Shown here: positions 48,203 to 56,668 of the stretch, piece by piece
How the letters are laid out: every line of letters begins with the position of its first letter
How positions within the stretch are numbered: the first letter of the stretch is position 1
Assembly: GCA_016706685.1 (NCBI GenBank)
Contig: JADJJE010000011.1
Location: forward strand, 124,001-188,000
From: Sandaracinaceae bacterium
GTDB taxonomy: Bacteria; Myxococcota_A; Polyangia; Polyangiales; Houyiibacteriaceae
Direction of reading: 5' to 3'
DNA: 64,000 nucleotides
Notes under the pieces: model-generated
Databases searched by the model: none
Told to the model about the DNA's origin: nothing
What the model saw: only the letters and a program-made list of their open reading frames with translations
Position numbers and translations under genes: made by a program

Positions 48203-50098
48203 ATGTTTCGCAGCTCGCTCTCTCATGGTTCAGTGGCACGCCGGATTGGCGCGTTGATCGTGGTCATGGTGCTCACCGCCTGTGGTTCGGGCGGAGGAGG
48301 CGGCACCGACGCCGGCGTCTACAACGGGCCCGATCTCTGGGCCCACGGGCGCGTGTCGGGGTCATCAGGCTCCGGCCAGGGCAGCGCGCTCTCGGGCGCC
48401 GACGTCGTGGTCACGGTCGATCGCAACGGCAATGGGCTCATCGACGGCGGCGAGTCGTCCGCGACCACGACCGACTCGGACGGCGCATATTCGCTGACCA
48501 CCGCGGCCAGCGAAGGTGACCGCGTGGTGGTGAGCATTCGCAGCGACGGCTACGCGCCCCAGTTCCGCACGCTGGTGGCGGGCCCCTACGGCGAGGCGCT
48601 CTTCGACGTGACGCTGACCGAGCTCGAGCCCCTGACCTGCGACGCGGCGGGCTGCGCCCTCGAGGGCCGGCAGCTCGTGCTCGAGGGCCTGCCCGAAGGA
48701 TTCGGCGGTTCGGCCGCCGTGTTCAACCCGGTGGCGCAAGCCGACGCCTTCCCCGGTGGCTTCGAGGAGCGCGACGGCGCCATGCTGATCTCCGGCGTGT
48801 TCGCCTCGGTGGCCCTCACGGACGACAACGGTGACCCGGTGACCACGCTCGCGGCGCCGGCCACGGTGCGCATGGCGGTCCCGACCGACACCTGGAGCAT
48901 CATCGTGGACATGGATCCGGGGACGGATCGCATCGAGGTCCCGCTCTACTCGTTCGACGAGGAGGCAGGCACCTGGGACGCAGACGGGACGGGCCACCTC
49001 GTGGACGGCACGGGGGCGCTGATCCCCGAAGCGGACCTCGCCGCCATCCGTGCGCTGACCTATGGCGGCACCGTGTCGGCCGAGGGTGAGGTCACGCACT
49101 TCTCGTACTGGAACGTGGACTGGCCGGTGGAGTCGCATGGCTGTGTCAGCGGCGTGGTGGTGGACTCCCGTGGCACGCCGGTGGCTGGCGCCACGGTCAC
49201 GCTCCGCGGCGTGTCGTACAACGGCGCATCCACACCCGCGGTGACCGCCGCCGACGGCTCGTTCTGCATCGAGGTCATGCGCAGCGAGGGCGCCGGGGAG
49301 GACGTGGACCAGGACGGCGTCACGGGCGAGACCCAGACCGTGTCGGTGCGCGTCGTCAACGACGGCAAGGTGTACGACATGGGCAACGTGGACATCGACG
49401 TGGCTGCGGGCACGTGTGGGGGTAACTGCACCGACGCCGGCGAGCTGCGGCTCACCGCGGCCAACGAGCTGGACCTCCAGATCTGCACCATCAGCGGCAC
49501 GGTACGCGACGTGCGAGGGACTCCCATCGCGGGCGCGTTGGTGGTGGCGTGGGACGACTTCGTGGAGAGCGAGGAGCTGCTGGCGGTCTGCGGGACCGCG
49601 CTCGAGAACTGCGTCTACACGGCGGTCTCGGGGCTGGACGGCTCGTTCACGGTCTCGACCGCGCTGTTCGGCTCGCTGACCTTGTGGGGCAACGCCACCA
49701 CCCAGGTGGACGCGACACGCAGCGCCTTCCGCTATGGTCAGCGCTGGTCGCCGGTGTGCCCGGAGGGCGCGCTCAACTTCACGCTCGACGAGGGTTACGA
49801 CACGGTGACCCTAACCGTGACCGCGACGGGCAACACCATCTCGTGGACGCCCAACGACCCCGCGACCTGGCTGGCGGTGGACAGCGGCGGCGACATCAAG
49901 TGGATGGTGTCGGCGGACATGGGCAACTTCACGGGCCCAGTCACGTTCGGTGTGGTTCCAGCGGGCACCGCGCAGGTGTTCCCCACGAGCCTGAGCCCAG
50001 CTCCGCTGGCCTCGGGCGACGAGATCTCCATCTGGAGCCAGTACACCAGCGCCGACGGCTACCCGGTGATCAGCACCGGCACGGGCACGGTGCCCTAG
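48203..50098 (+). CDS. Lipoprotein with carboxypeptidase-regulatory-like domains
   Basis: ATG 48203 is preceded by GGAGG; the 631-residue product has a lipobox (LIVVMVLTAC) and a Gly/Asp linker. At least three beta-sandwich repeats of the CarboxypepD_reg type are visible: VVVTVDRNGNGLIDGGESSATTTDSDGAYSL, CVSGVVVDSRGTPVAGATVTLRG with AADGSFCIEV, and CTISGTVRDVRGTPIAGALV with LDGSFTVST. A calcium-like DxNxNGxID loop occurs in the first. The last part is a further beta domain. It is a surface or periplasmic protein; the ligand is unknown. A sigma-54 promoter suggests use during starvation or development. Confidence 0.8.
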   Translation: MFRSSLSHGSVARRIGALIVVMVLTACGSGGGGGTDAGVYNGPDLWAHGRVSGSSGSGQGSALSGADVVVTVDRNGNGLIDGGESSATTTDSDGAYSLTTAASEGDRVVVSIRSDGYAPQFRTLVAGPYGEALFDVTLTELEPLTCDAAGCALEGRQLVLEGLPEGFGGSAAVFNPVAQADAFPGGFEERDGAMLISGVFASVALTDDNGDPVTTLAAPATVRMAVPTDTWSIIVDMDPGTDRIEVPLYSFDEEAGTWDADGTGHLVDGTGALIPEADLAAIRALTYGGTVSAEGEVTHFSYWNVDWPVESHGCVSGVVVDSRGTPVAGATVTLRGVSYNGASTPAVTAADGSFCIEVMRSEGAGEDVDQDGVTGETQTVSVRVVNDGKVYDMGNVDIDVAAGTCGGNCTDAGELRLTAANELDLQICTISGTVRDVRGTPIAGALVVAWDDFVESEELLAVCGTALENCVYTAVSGLDGSFTVSTALFGSLTLWGNATTQVDATRSAFRYGQRWSPVCPEGALNFTLDEGYDTVTLTVTATGNTISWTPNDPATWLAVDSGGDIKWMVSADMGNFTGPVTFGVVPAGTAQVFPTSLSPAPLASGDEISIWSQYTSADGYPVISTGTGTVP

Positions 50099-50187
50099 CC
50101 GTGCGCGCTGCCGCCGCTGCGATTTCGTGACGGAACCACCCGAGGCGCACCGACCAGGAGTAGCCACCTACTCCGGAGTGCCTCGCG

Positions 50188-52230
50188 ATGCCCCTGCCTG
50201 CCCGATTCGCTTCCTTCGTCATCGCCTTCTTGGCCTGCGCCTGCGGGCCGGGTCCCACCGAGGCGACGACGGACGGCGGGCACGATGGAGGCGTGACCAC
50301 GGATGGGGAACCCCCCGACGGTGGAGACGCGGACGGGGCCCCCCCGGACGGCGCAGCCGACCTCGGGCAGCCGCTCACCCTGGACCCACTCGCGAACGCC
50401 GTCGCCATCCCAGGGACGGACCTCGGTCCAATCGCGCTCGGGATCGACGGCGCCACCACCAACACGCCGGCCATCACCGTCACCGGGACGAGCATCGGCA
50501 CGCCCTCCCCCGTCACGCTCGCGCCGAGCGTCTTCGGGATCGGCGGGAGCGGGCTCTCACGGACTCTCACGATCAGCGGTCTCACCGCCGCCGACGCCGG
50601 GTCCTACACGATCACGGTGACGGTGCAGGATGGGGTGGCGAGCGCGTCACGGAGCTTCACCCTGCGCGTGAACGCCGCGCCTGCGCTGGGCTTCATCGCC
50701 GACACGGGCACCCTCGCGGGTTACGCGCTGCCGACGTTCGGCGTGAGCGTCTATGACGATGGCCTCGCGCCCGAGACCCTCTTGCTCGAGGCAGCGTCTT
50801 CGAACGAGACGTACCTACCCGCCGCAGGCATCACGCTCTCCACGATCTCGGGGAGCGGGGACGGCTCGGGTGGCTTTCAGGTGACCCTCGTTCCGGCGAC
50901 CAGCGGCGTGGGTGAAGCGCAGGTCACCATCACGGCCACGGACCCCGAAGGCGCCAGCGACTCACGCACCTTCCAAGTCGAGATCACGTCCACCAGCGTC
51001 AGCGGCGTCGAGCTCATCAGCCGCAGCGCGGGAGTGCCCGCGACCGGTGGCAGCGGGCCGAGCCTGGCGCCCACGGTCAGCGGCGACGGTCAGATCGTGG
51101 TGTTCACGAGCCAGGCCGACAACCTCGCGGGCGGCATGCCCTCGGCTGGTGACCTGTTCGTGCGGGACCGGAGCGCGGGGACCACCACGCGCCTCGGCAT
51201 CCAGGGGGAGAGCGGCGGCGCCGTCATCACGGCGAACGGACGCTTCGTGGCGTTCACGAGCCGCTCCGCGTCGCTCGCCGGAGGAGACGCCAACGCGGTC
51301 CCCGACGTGTTCGTGTACGACCGCATGACCGCGACCTTCGAGCGCGTCAGCGTGTCGAGCGACGAAGCGCAAGCGAACGGACCGAGCAGCATCGACCCGA
51401 GCTACGTGGGCGCGCCGTTTCGGAGGGTGGGCATCAGCGACGACGGGCGCTTCGTGCTCTTCGAGAGCGACGCCACGAACCTCGTGGCGAACGACACGAA
51501 CGGGGTGACCGACGTGTTCCTCAGGGACCGGACCCTCGGGACGACCACGCGCGTGAGCGTGAGCAGCAGCGGGGTCGAGGCCGACGGTCCGAGCGGCCGC
51601 GTCGCGCTGAGCGGGGACGGCTCCTCCATCGCGTTCGCGTCGCTCGCGACGAACCTCGTGGACGGCATGGCCGAGACCGATGCTCACGACGACGTGTACA
51701 TTCGTGCGGCGGGCACCACCACCCGAGCGAGCAGCGCAGCGTTGGGGGGCGCGGGCAACGGCGCGAGCACATCGCCATCGCTGTCGAGCACGGGCCGCTA
51801 CCTGGTCTATGCCTCTGCGGCCACGAACCTGCTCCCGTCGGTGGAGTTCTTCGGGAAGGTGGACCTCTATGTCCTCGACCGCGACACGGGCGTGACCACG
51901 CGCGTCAACTTCGACCTCGCCGGCGTCACCCAGGGAAACTGCGCGAGCCCCGTGATCAGCGCGGACGGTGACCGCGTCGCGTTCGTGTCCGACGTGCTCT
52001 TCCCCGAGTACGAGAACGACCTGCTCAATGCGTATGTCTTCGAGCGCAGCACCATGACGTTCTCCTTCGTCGGGGGGAACCTCGTGGGTGGCGCGCCCAA
52101 CGGCGGCACAGGCTACTCGGTCTCCATCGCAGCGGGTGGCGAGCTCGTGGTGTTCCAGTCCGCGGCCTCGAACCTGTTCCCCGGCGACGACAACGTGGCC
52201 ATCGACGTCTTCGCGCAGCCCGTCCCTTGA
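50188..52230 (+). CDS. Lipoprotein with Ig-like and TolB/PD40-type beta-propeller repeats
   Basis: The 680-residue protein has a lipobox near AFLACAC and a long Asp/Gly/Pro linker (TTDGGHDGGVTTDGEPPDGG). Two Ig-like domains follow (LTISGLTAADAGSYTITVTV, then VTITATDPEGASDSRTFQVEI). Residues about 280-680 consist of repeats of the form 'SGDGQIVVFTS.A.NL....D.FVRDR..GTTTRV', seen five or six times; these are PD40/WD40-like propeller blades as in TolB. It is probably displayed at the cell surface. It starts 89 bp after the previous lipoprotein, so both may be one unit. Confidence 0.82.
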   Translation: MPLPARFASFVIAFLACACGPGPTEATTDGGHDGGVTTDGEPPDGGDADGAPPDGAADLGQPLTLDPLANAVAIPGTDLGPIALGIDGATTNTPAITVTGTSIGTPSPVTLAPSVFGIGGSGLSRTLTISGLTAADAGSYTITVTVQDGVASASRSFTLRVNAAPALGFIADTGTLAGYALPTFGVSVYDDGLAPETLLLEAASSNETYLPAAGITLSTISGSGDGSGGFQVTLVPATSGVGEAQVTITATDPEGASDSRTFQVEITSTSVSGVELISRSAGVPATGGSGPSLAPTVSGDGQIVVFTSQADNLAGGMPSAGDLFVRDRSAGTTTRLGIQGESGGAVITANGRFVAFTSRSASLAGGDANAVPDVFVYDRMTATFERVSVSSDEAQANGPSSIDPSYVGAPFRRVGISDDGRFVLFESDATNLVANDTNGVTDVFLRDRTLGTTTRVSVSSSGVEADGPSGRVALSGDGSSIAFASLATNLVDGMAETDAHDDVYIRAAGTTTRASSAALGGAGNGASTSPSLSSTGRYLVYASAATNLLPSVEFFGKVDLYVLDRDTGVTTRVNFDLAGVTQGNCASPVISADGDRVAFVSDVLFPEYENDLLNAYVFERSTMTFSFVGGNLVGGAPNGGTGYSVSIAAGGELVVFQSAASNLFPGDDNVAIDVFAQPVP

Positions 52231-52249
52231 GCCGCGCGAAGTCCGACGC

Positions 52250-53617
52250 TCAGTTGTTGTAGGCCTCTTCCCCGTGCTGCGAGATGTCGAGGCCCTGCTC
52301 TTCGGCCTCGTCGTCCACGCGGAGGCCGCCCGTCGCCAGAGTGACCACCTTCAAGATGAGGAACGTCATCGACGCAGCAATCGCGACCGTAGTGACGATG
52401 CCGATGGCCTGGTTGCCCATCTGGCCGAGAGACCCCTCGAGCGAGACCACCGCGCCTCCGCCGGGGCGGTAGGTAGAGGCGATGGCCGGGTTGACCTCCG
52501 CGCTCGCCAGCAGACCGCAGAGCAGCATCCCGATGGTGCTGCCGATCCCGTGCACGCCGAACGCGTCGAGCGAGTCGTCGTACTGGAGCTTGGCCTTCAC
52601 CTTGGCCACCGCGAGGTAGCAGACACAGCCGCCGCTGAAGCCGATGAGCAGCGCCGAGCCCACGCTCACGAAGCCCGAGGCGGGCGTGATGGTCGCGAGG
52701 CCCGCGACCATGCCGGAGGCCACGCCGAGCGCCGAGGGCTTCTTCTGCACCGACCACTCGACCAAGCACCACCCGAGGCCACCGGCCGCGCCCGCAAAGT
52801 GCGTGGCCGCCACCGCGCTCGTGGCCACCTCGCCCGCCGAGAGCGCGCTGCCGCCGTTGAAGCCGAACCACCCGAACCACAGCAGGCCCGTGCCCGTGAG
52901 TGACAGGACCAGGTTGTGCGGGATCATGGGCCGGTCAGGCCAGCCGCGGCGCCTCCCGAGGACGAGCGCGCACACCAGCGCCGAGACGCCCGAGCTGATG
53001 TGCACGACCGTACCGCCCGCGAAGTCGAGCACGGGGACGCTCGCGTCGAAGAACCAGTTGAAGAGGCCACCCTTGCCCCAGACCATGTGGCAGAGGGGGA
53101 AGTACACGAAGGTGGACCAGAGCACCGTGAAGAGGAGGTAGCTGGTGAACTTCATGCGCTCGGCGACGGCGCCGCTGATGAGCGCCGGGGTGATGATGGC
53201 GAACATCATCTGGTAGAGCGCGAAGGTCAGCTCGGGGACCGTGCCCGCGTAGTCGGCGTTCGGCACGCCGTCCACACCTCGGAGCAGGAACGCGCTGCCC
53301 GGGTCGCCGAAGAAGGCGTTGCCCTCGCCGAAGCACATCCCATAGCCGTAGAGCACCCAGAGCATCGAGACCACGCTCATCATCACGAAGCTGTGCATCA
53401 TGGTGCTGAGCACGTTCTTGCTCCGCACGAGGCCGCCGTAGAACAGCGCCAGGCCAGGGCCAGTCATCATGAGCACGAGGCCGGTGCACGCCAGGAGGAA
53501 CGCGTTGTCCCCCTTGTCGATGGCGGGTGGGTCTTGTGCGAGCGCCGCCTGGGGCACGAGCACGATGAAGCACGCGAGCGCAGTCATGGCTGCGCCGCGG
53601 ATCGATTTCCGTTCCAC
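52250..53617 (-). CDS. amtB: Ammonium transporter
   Basis: The 455-residue channel starts at GTG 53617 after GGAGGT. A signal peptide (AMTALACFIVLVPQAALAQ) is followed by eleven helices. Marks are MTGPGLALFYGGLVRSKNVLSTM near the start, the first pore His in DFAGGTVVHISSG and the second in DSLDAFGVHGIGSTIGML. It conducts ammonia across the inner membrane. No glnK gene is adjacent, unlike most bacteria. It is convergent with the propeller lipoprotein. Confidence 0.95.
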   Translation of the reverse strand: MERKSIRGAAMTALACFIVLVPQAALAQDPPAIDKGDNAFLLACTGLVLMMTGPGLALFYGGLVRSKNVLSTMMHSFVMMSVVSMLWVLYGYGMCFGEGNAFFGDPGSAFLLRGVDGVPNADYAGTVPELTFALYQMMFAIITPALISGAVAERMKFTSYLLFTVLWSTFVYFPLCHMVWGKGGLFNWFFDASVPVLDFAGGTVVHISSGVSALVCALVLGRRRGWPDRPMIPHNLVLSLTGTGLLWFGWFGFNGGSALSAGEVATSAVAATHFAGAAGGLGWCLVEWSVQKKPSALGVASGMVAGLATITPASGFVSVGSALLIGFSGGCVCYLAVAKVKAKLQYDDSLDAFGVHGIGSTIGMLLCGLLASAEVNPAIASTYRPGGGAVVSLEGSLGQMGNQAIGIVTTVAIAASMTFLILKVVTLATGGLRVDDEAEEQGLDISQHGEEAYNN

Positions 53618-53781
53618 GAGTTACCTCCGGGTTCCGTTTCCGGGAGTGGCACCCATGTGTTTCGCCGAGATTTCGGGTGCGTAACAAGAACCGCACCGAG
53701 CGCCCCCTCGGGCGCTACAGCCCGCCGGACTAGCAGGCCGGACCGGTAGACTTCCCACATCCGCAGGCGCAGCCTGGCGAG

Positions 53782-55473
53782 ATGAATCGTGCAGCCGGCG
53801 ACGGGCGCAGGGCCAGTCTGACGTACCTCCTCCTGCTGCTCGTGACCGCCTGCATGGGCTGCGGCGGGCGCAGCGGCCGTGCCGAAGACGTCTTCGTGGA
53901 GGATCCCACCACCCTCGCCGCCGTGCGCGCCCTGCATGCTCCGCCCGAAGTGGTGGTGAACGTGGAGCGCGTCACGCACTCACGTGGCGGGACCGGTGGC
54001 TCGTGCCACTCCGCGGCGTGCCTCGTGTTGTTGCCGGTCCTGGTGGTGGCGTCGCTGCTGCCGCCCGAGGTCACCCAGCACGCCACCGTCACCACCGACG
54101 GAGAGCCGAGCTACATCGCCACGTTCGACGACGGTGGAGCATTCTTGCTCGGGCAGGTGCGTGACGGCGACGCCTGGCGCGAGGTGCAGGCGCTGCCCCT
54201 CGAGCGCCTGGACCGGCGTCCGATCGTGTCCACTCGTCGCCTGCGCCGAGGCGCCGACGGGCAGGAGCTGAGCAGCGAGCCCCTCCCGCTGCTGCCTCAA
54301 GCGCCGCTCGACCGAGCCTACGAAGCCGCGCTGGCGGCCGAGGACGACCCCGAGAAGCGCGGGGAGCTGTTGGTGGAAGCGCTCACGTGGCTCGGTCGCG
54401 AAGCCGATGCGGTGGTGCTCGGACGCTTGCGGCAGCCTGCGCTGCACGACACCGAGCGCGCGCTCGCCACGGCCTGGTTCTGCTCGCACGAGCGGGGCGA
54501 GGACACACGTCGCGCGGAGGTGGTGCGTCTGGCCCGCGACCATGGCGCAACCGAGAGCGCGCTCGCCGCGCTCCACTGCTTCCGGTTCGGCGTTGCCGTG
54601 GACACCGACGTGGCCGAAGTGGTCCGGGTGCTCGCGAAGCCATACTGCGAAGGCGACGACCCCTACCGGGCGCTCTCCGAGATCTTCCGGCGGCGGACGC
54701 TCGATCCGGGGATAAGCCCTTGGACCGCGCCCCCTGCGCTGCAGTGCGAGGGGCCGCGTGGCGAGCTCCTGCGAGCGGTGTGGGGTGGACGCACCGTCGA
54801 TGCCGACCCTGCGATTGTGGCACGCGGGTTCCGCTACGACCCGGCGGGACACCGGCTGCTGGAGTTGGAGCCGCACTACGAGCCCGGCAGGGGCCTGCCG
54901 CCGGAGAGGCTGGCGTGGCGCACGTGGCACCTGGACGCTGCGGCGCGCGCGCTCGCCATGGAGCCTGCGAGCTGTCCGGCGGTGCGCTGCGACCCCCTCG
55001 TGGGGGAACTGCGAAGGGCCGAACCGCAGGCTCTGACGGACGATGTCCTCGACGCGGCCGTGGACCACTACGCCGCCCTCCCCACGGTGGACGCCGACGA
55101 GCACCGGCGCGCGATGCTGCTGCAGGTGCTGCATGGAGCGGGCCTCGACGCGACGCGGTCCGAGCGACTGCGTCGCAGGCTGCAGGCACATGAGACGCGC
55201 CTCGCCCCCAATGCGCGTCCAGCGGTGGCCACGGCACGGCTGGTGCTGGGAGACACGTCCGCTGCTGCGGAGAGCCTGCGGGGCGCGTCGGTGGGTGAAC
55301 CCGGGATGGACTCCATGCGCGCCGCGGCCCGCTTTGGCACCGACTATCTCATCACCGATGCTTGGGCCATGCATCTCCACTGCGACCCCGAGGAGATTGC
55401 CGAGCGTGCCGCGGCGGCAGAGGCAGGACGTCCCATCACCCCGTGCGCGCGCGCGACTCCTGCGAGACGGTAG
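53782..55473 (+). CDS. Hypothetical lipoprotein with internal membrane helix
   Basis: The 563 residues begin with a lipobox-like signal (LTYLLLLLVTACMGC). A short second hydrophobic stretch (AACLVLLPVLVVASLLPP) comes at about 75-95. The rest is Arg/Glu-rich helical sequence with recurring LRRLL-like patterns and paired cysteines (HCFRFG, CPAVRCD), suggestive of helical repeats but not matching a family I know. Composition agrees with its neighbours. The start at 53782 has only a weak ribosome site. Confidence 0.65.
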   Translation: MNRAAGDGRRASLTYLLLLLVTACMGCGGRSGRAEDVFVEDPTTLAAVRALHAPPEVVVNVERVTHSRGGTGGSCHSAACLVLLPVLVVASLLPPEVTQHATVTTDGEPSYIATFDDGGAFLLGQVRDGDAWREVQALPLERLDRRPIVSTRRLRRGADGQELSSEPLPLLPQAPLDRAYEAALAAEDDPEKRGELLVEALTWLGREADAVVLGRLRQPALHDTERALATAWFCSHERGEDTRRAEVVRLARDHGATESALAALHCFRFGVAVDTDVAEVVRVLAKPYCEGDDPYRALSEIFRRRTLDPGISPWTAPPALQCEGPRGELLRAVWGGRTVDADPAIVARGFRYDPAGHRLLELEPHYEPGRGLPPERLAWRTWHLDAAARALAMEPASCPAVRCDPLVGELRRAEPQALTDDVLDAAVDHYAALPTVDADEHRRAMLLQVLHGAGLDATRSERLRRRLQAHETRLAPNARPAVATARLVLGDTSAAAESLRGASVGEPGMDSMRAAARFGTDYLITDAWAMHLHCDPEEIAERAAAAEAGRPITPCARATPARR

Positions 55474-55495
55474 GCGTTCACGCCGGGGAAGCCGG

Positions 55496-56287
55496 TCAGA
55501 GGCGGTTCAGCAGGTCGGTCTTCTTCGCGTTGAACTCTTCGGGGGTGAGCACACCCGCGTCGCGGAGCTGGCCGAGCTTTTCGAGGAGCGCGAGGATCTC
55601 GGCGTGGCCTTGGCCGGAGGCGGCCGAAGACTGCGGCTGGGGCGAGGCCGAAGCGAACGACGGATGCGCCGGAGGTGCAGCGAAATTGTTGTCCGCGTGG
55701 GACTGGAAGCCCGGCCCGGAGATGAGCGGAAGGCTCAGCGTGGAAACGGTGCCGTACTGGCTGGTGAAGGTGAGGGAGCTGCCGCCGCCCTGCTGCTGGC
55801 TGACGCCGCCGATGTTGTGGTCCTCGGTGTCGAAGAGGCTCACCTGCCCGTCGCGCTGCACCGCGAGGCGGCGGGCCTGCGGAAAGAACGCATAGCGGAT
55901 GTCGTTCTGTGATCCGCTGCTGGACGGGCTGCCGAGGTCCTCGGGCCACCACTGGCTTCCGCCGCCCCCGCGGCCCGCCGGTGCAGGCTGGAAGATCTGC
56001 TGGGTGGCGAGCGCGTTGGACAGCTCGTCGCACAGGTTGTTCACGGTGTTCTTGAGGCCGTGGTTGAACATGTCGCTGACCATGGTCATCCCGCCGCGCA
56101 TCCACTGCCCACTGCCCAGCTCGGGGCAGTAGAACTGCGCCATGGTGCCGCCGCCGTTGCTCACTGCAACCAACATGGAGTACGCCGAGTCGCGGCTGAG
56201 CCCGTAGCGGCTGGAGATGAACTGAATGAGGTTGTGGCCGTCGGCGGTGAGGTTGTTCACCTGCTGACCGTGCCACGTGCGGGGCAC
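55496..56287 (-). CDS. SHOCT-domain protein
   Basis: The 263-residue protein starts at GTG 56287. The C terminus, ILALLEKLGQLRDAGVLTPEEFNAKKTDLLNRL, is a complete SHOCT domain, a short two-helix module thought to mediate oligomerisation. The preceding parts are NLTADGHNLIQFISSRYGLSRDSAYSMLVAV (helical), a Gly-rich linker and a beta-rich region (DIRYAFFPQARRLAVQRDGQVSLFDTEDHNIGGV). A Pro/Ser/Gln linker joins them. No signal peptide is seen. Function unknown. Confidence 0.75.
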   Translation of the reverse strand: MPRTWHGQQVNNLTADGHNLIQFISSRYGLSRDSAYSMLVAVSNGGGTMAQFYCPELGSGQWMRGGMTMVSDMFNHGLKNTVNNLCDELSNALATQQIFQPAPAGRGGGGSQWWPEDLGSPSSSGSQNDIRYAFFPQARRLAVQRDGQVSLFDTEDHNIGGVSQQQGGGSSLTFTSQYGTVSTLSLPLISGPGFQSHADNNFAAPPAHPSFASASPQPQSSAASGQGHAEILALLEKLGQLRDAGVLTPEEFNAKKTDLLNRL

Positions 56288-56367
56288 CGAGCGCTAGGCG
56301 CCGGCGCTCAGCCCCCCACGCACGTGACGTCGTGGAGCGTTGAGGAGCACCATGGACGCACCACTTC

Positions 56368-56661
56368 TCACTCGGCACCGGGAGGGAACCTGGGTTCTGT
56401 CCCCACGCGCCCGCCTTCCACCCAGCGCTCGGCGCGGGCGTTGGTCGCTTGGCCAGCGCGCGTGGCGCGGCGTGAGCAGCTCTGCTCGTCATCGAACGGC
56501 GCAGCGCAGATGGGTTCCCAGTCGGGGTAGACGCCGGGCGCCCGAAGCACGGACTCGCAACGAACCCGAAGCGAACGACACGCCTCGGACTCGCTCTCGC
56601 ATGCGGCGAGCGTGGCCGACATCAGGACGAACGTGGCGAGCCCAGCGATGGTTTGGCGCAT
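56368..56661 (-). CDS. Small Cys-containing lipoprotein
   Basis: The 97-residue product has a good lipobox (LATFVLMSATLAAC). The remaining 75 residues are short, with four further cysteines (ACRSLRVRCESVL, ICAAPFDDEQSC) that may form two disulfide bonds. No family is recognised. It lies 7 bp after the end of the DNA polymerase gene on the same strand, which could make it the last gene of that unit. Confidence 0.6.
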   Translation of the reverse strand: MRQTIAGLATFVLMSATLAACESESEACRSLRVRCESVLRAPGVYPDWEPICAAPFDDEQSCSRRATRAGQATNARAERWVEGGRVGTEPRFPPGAE

Positions 56662-56668
56662 GCTTTCT

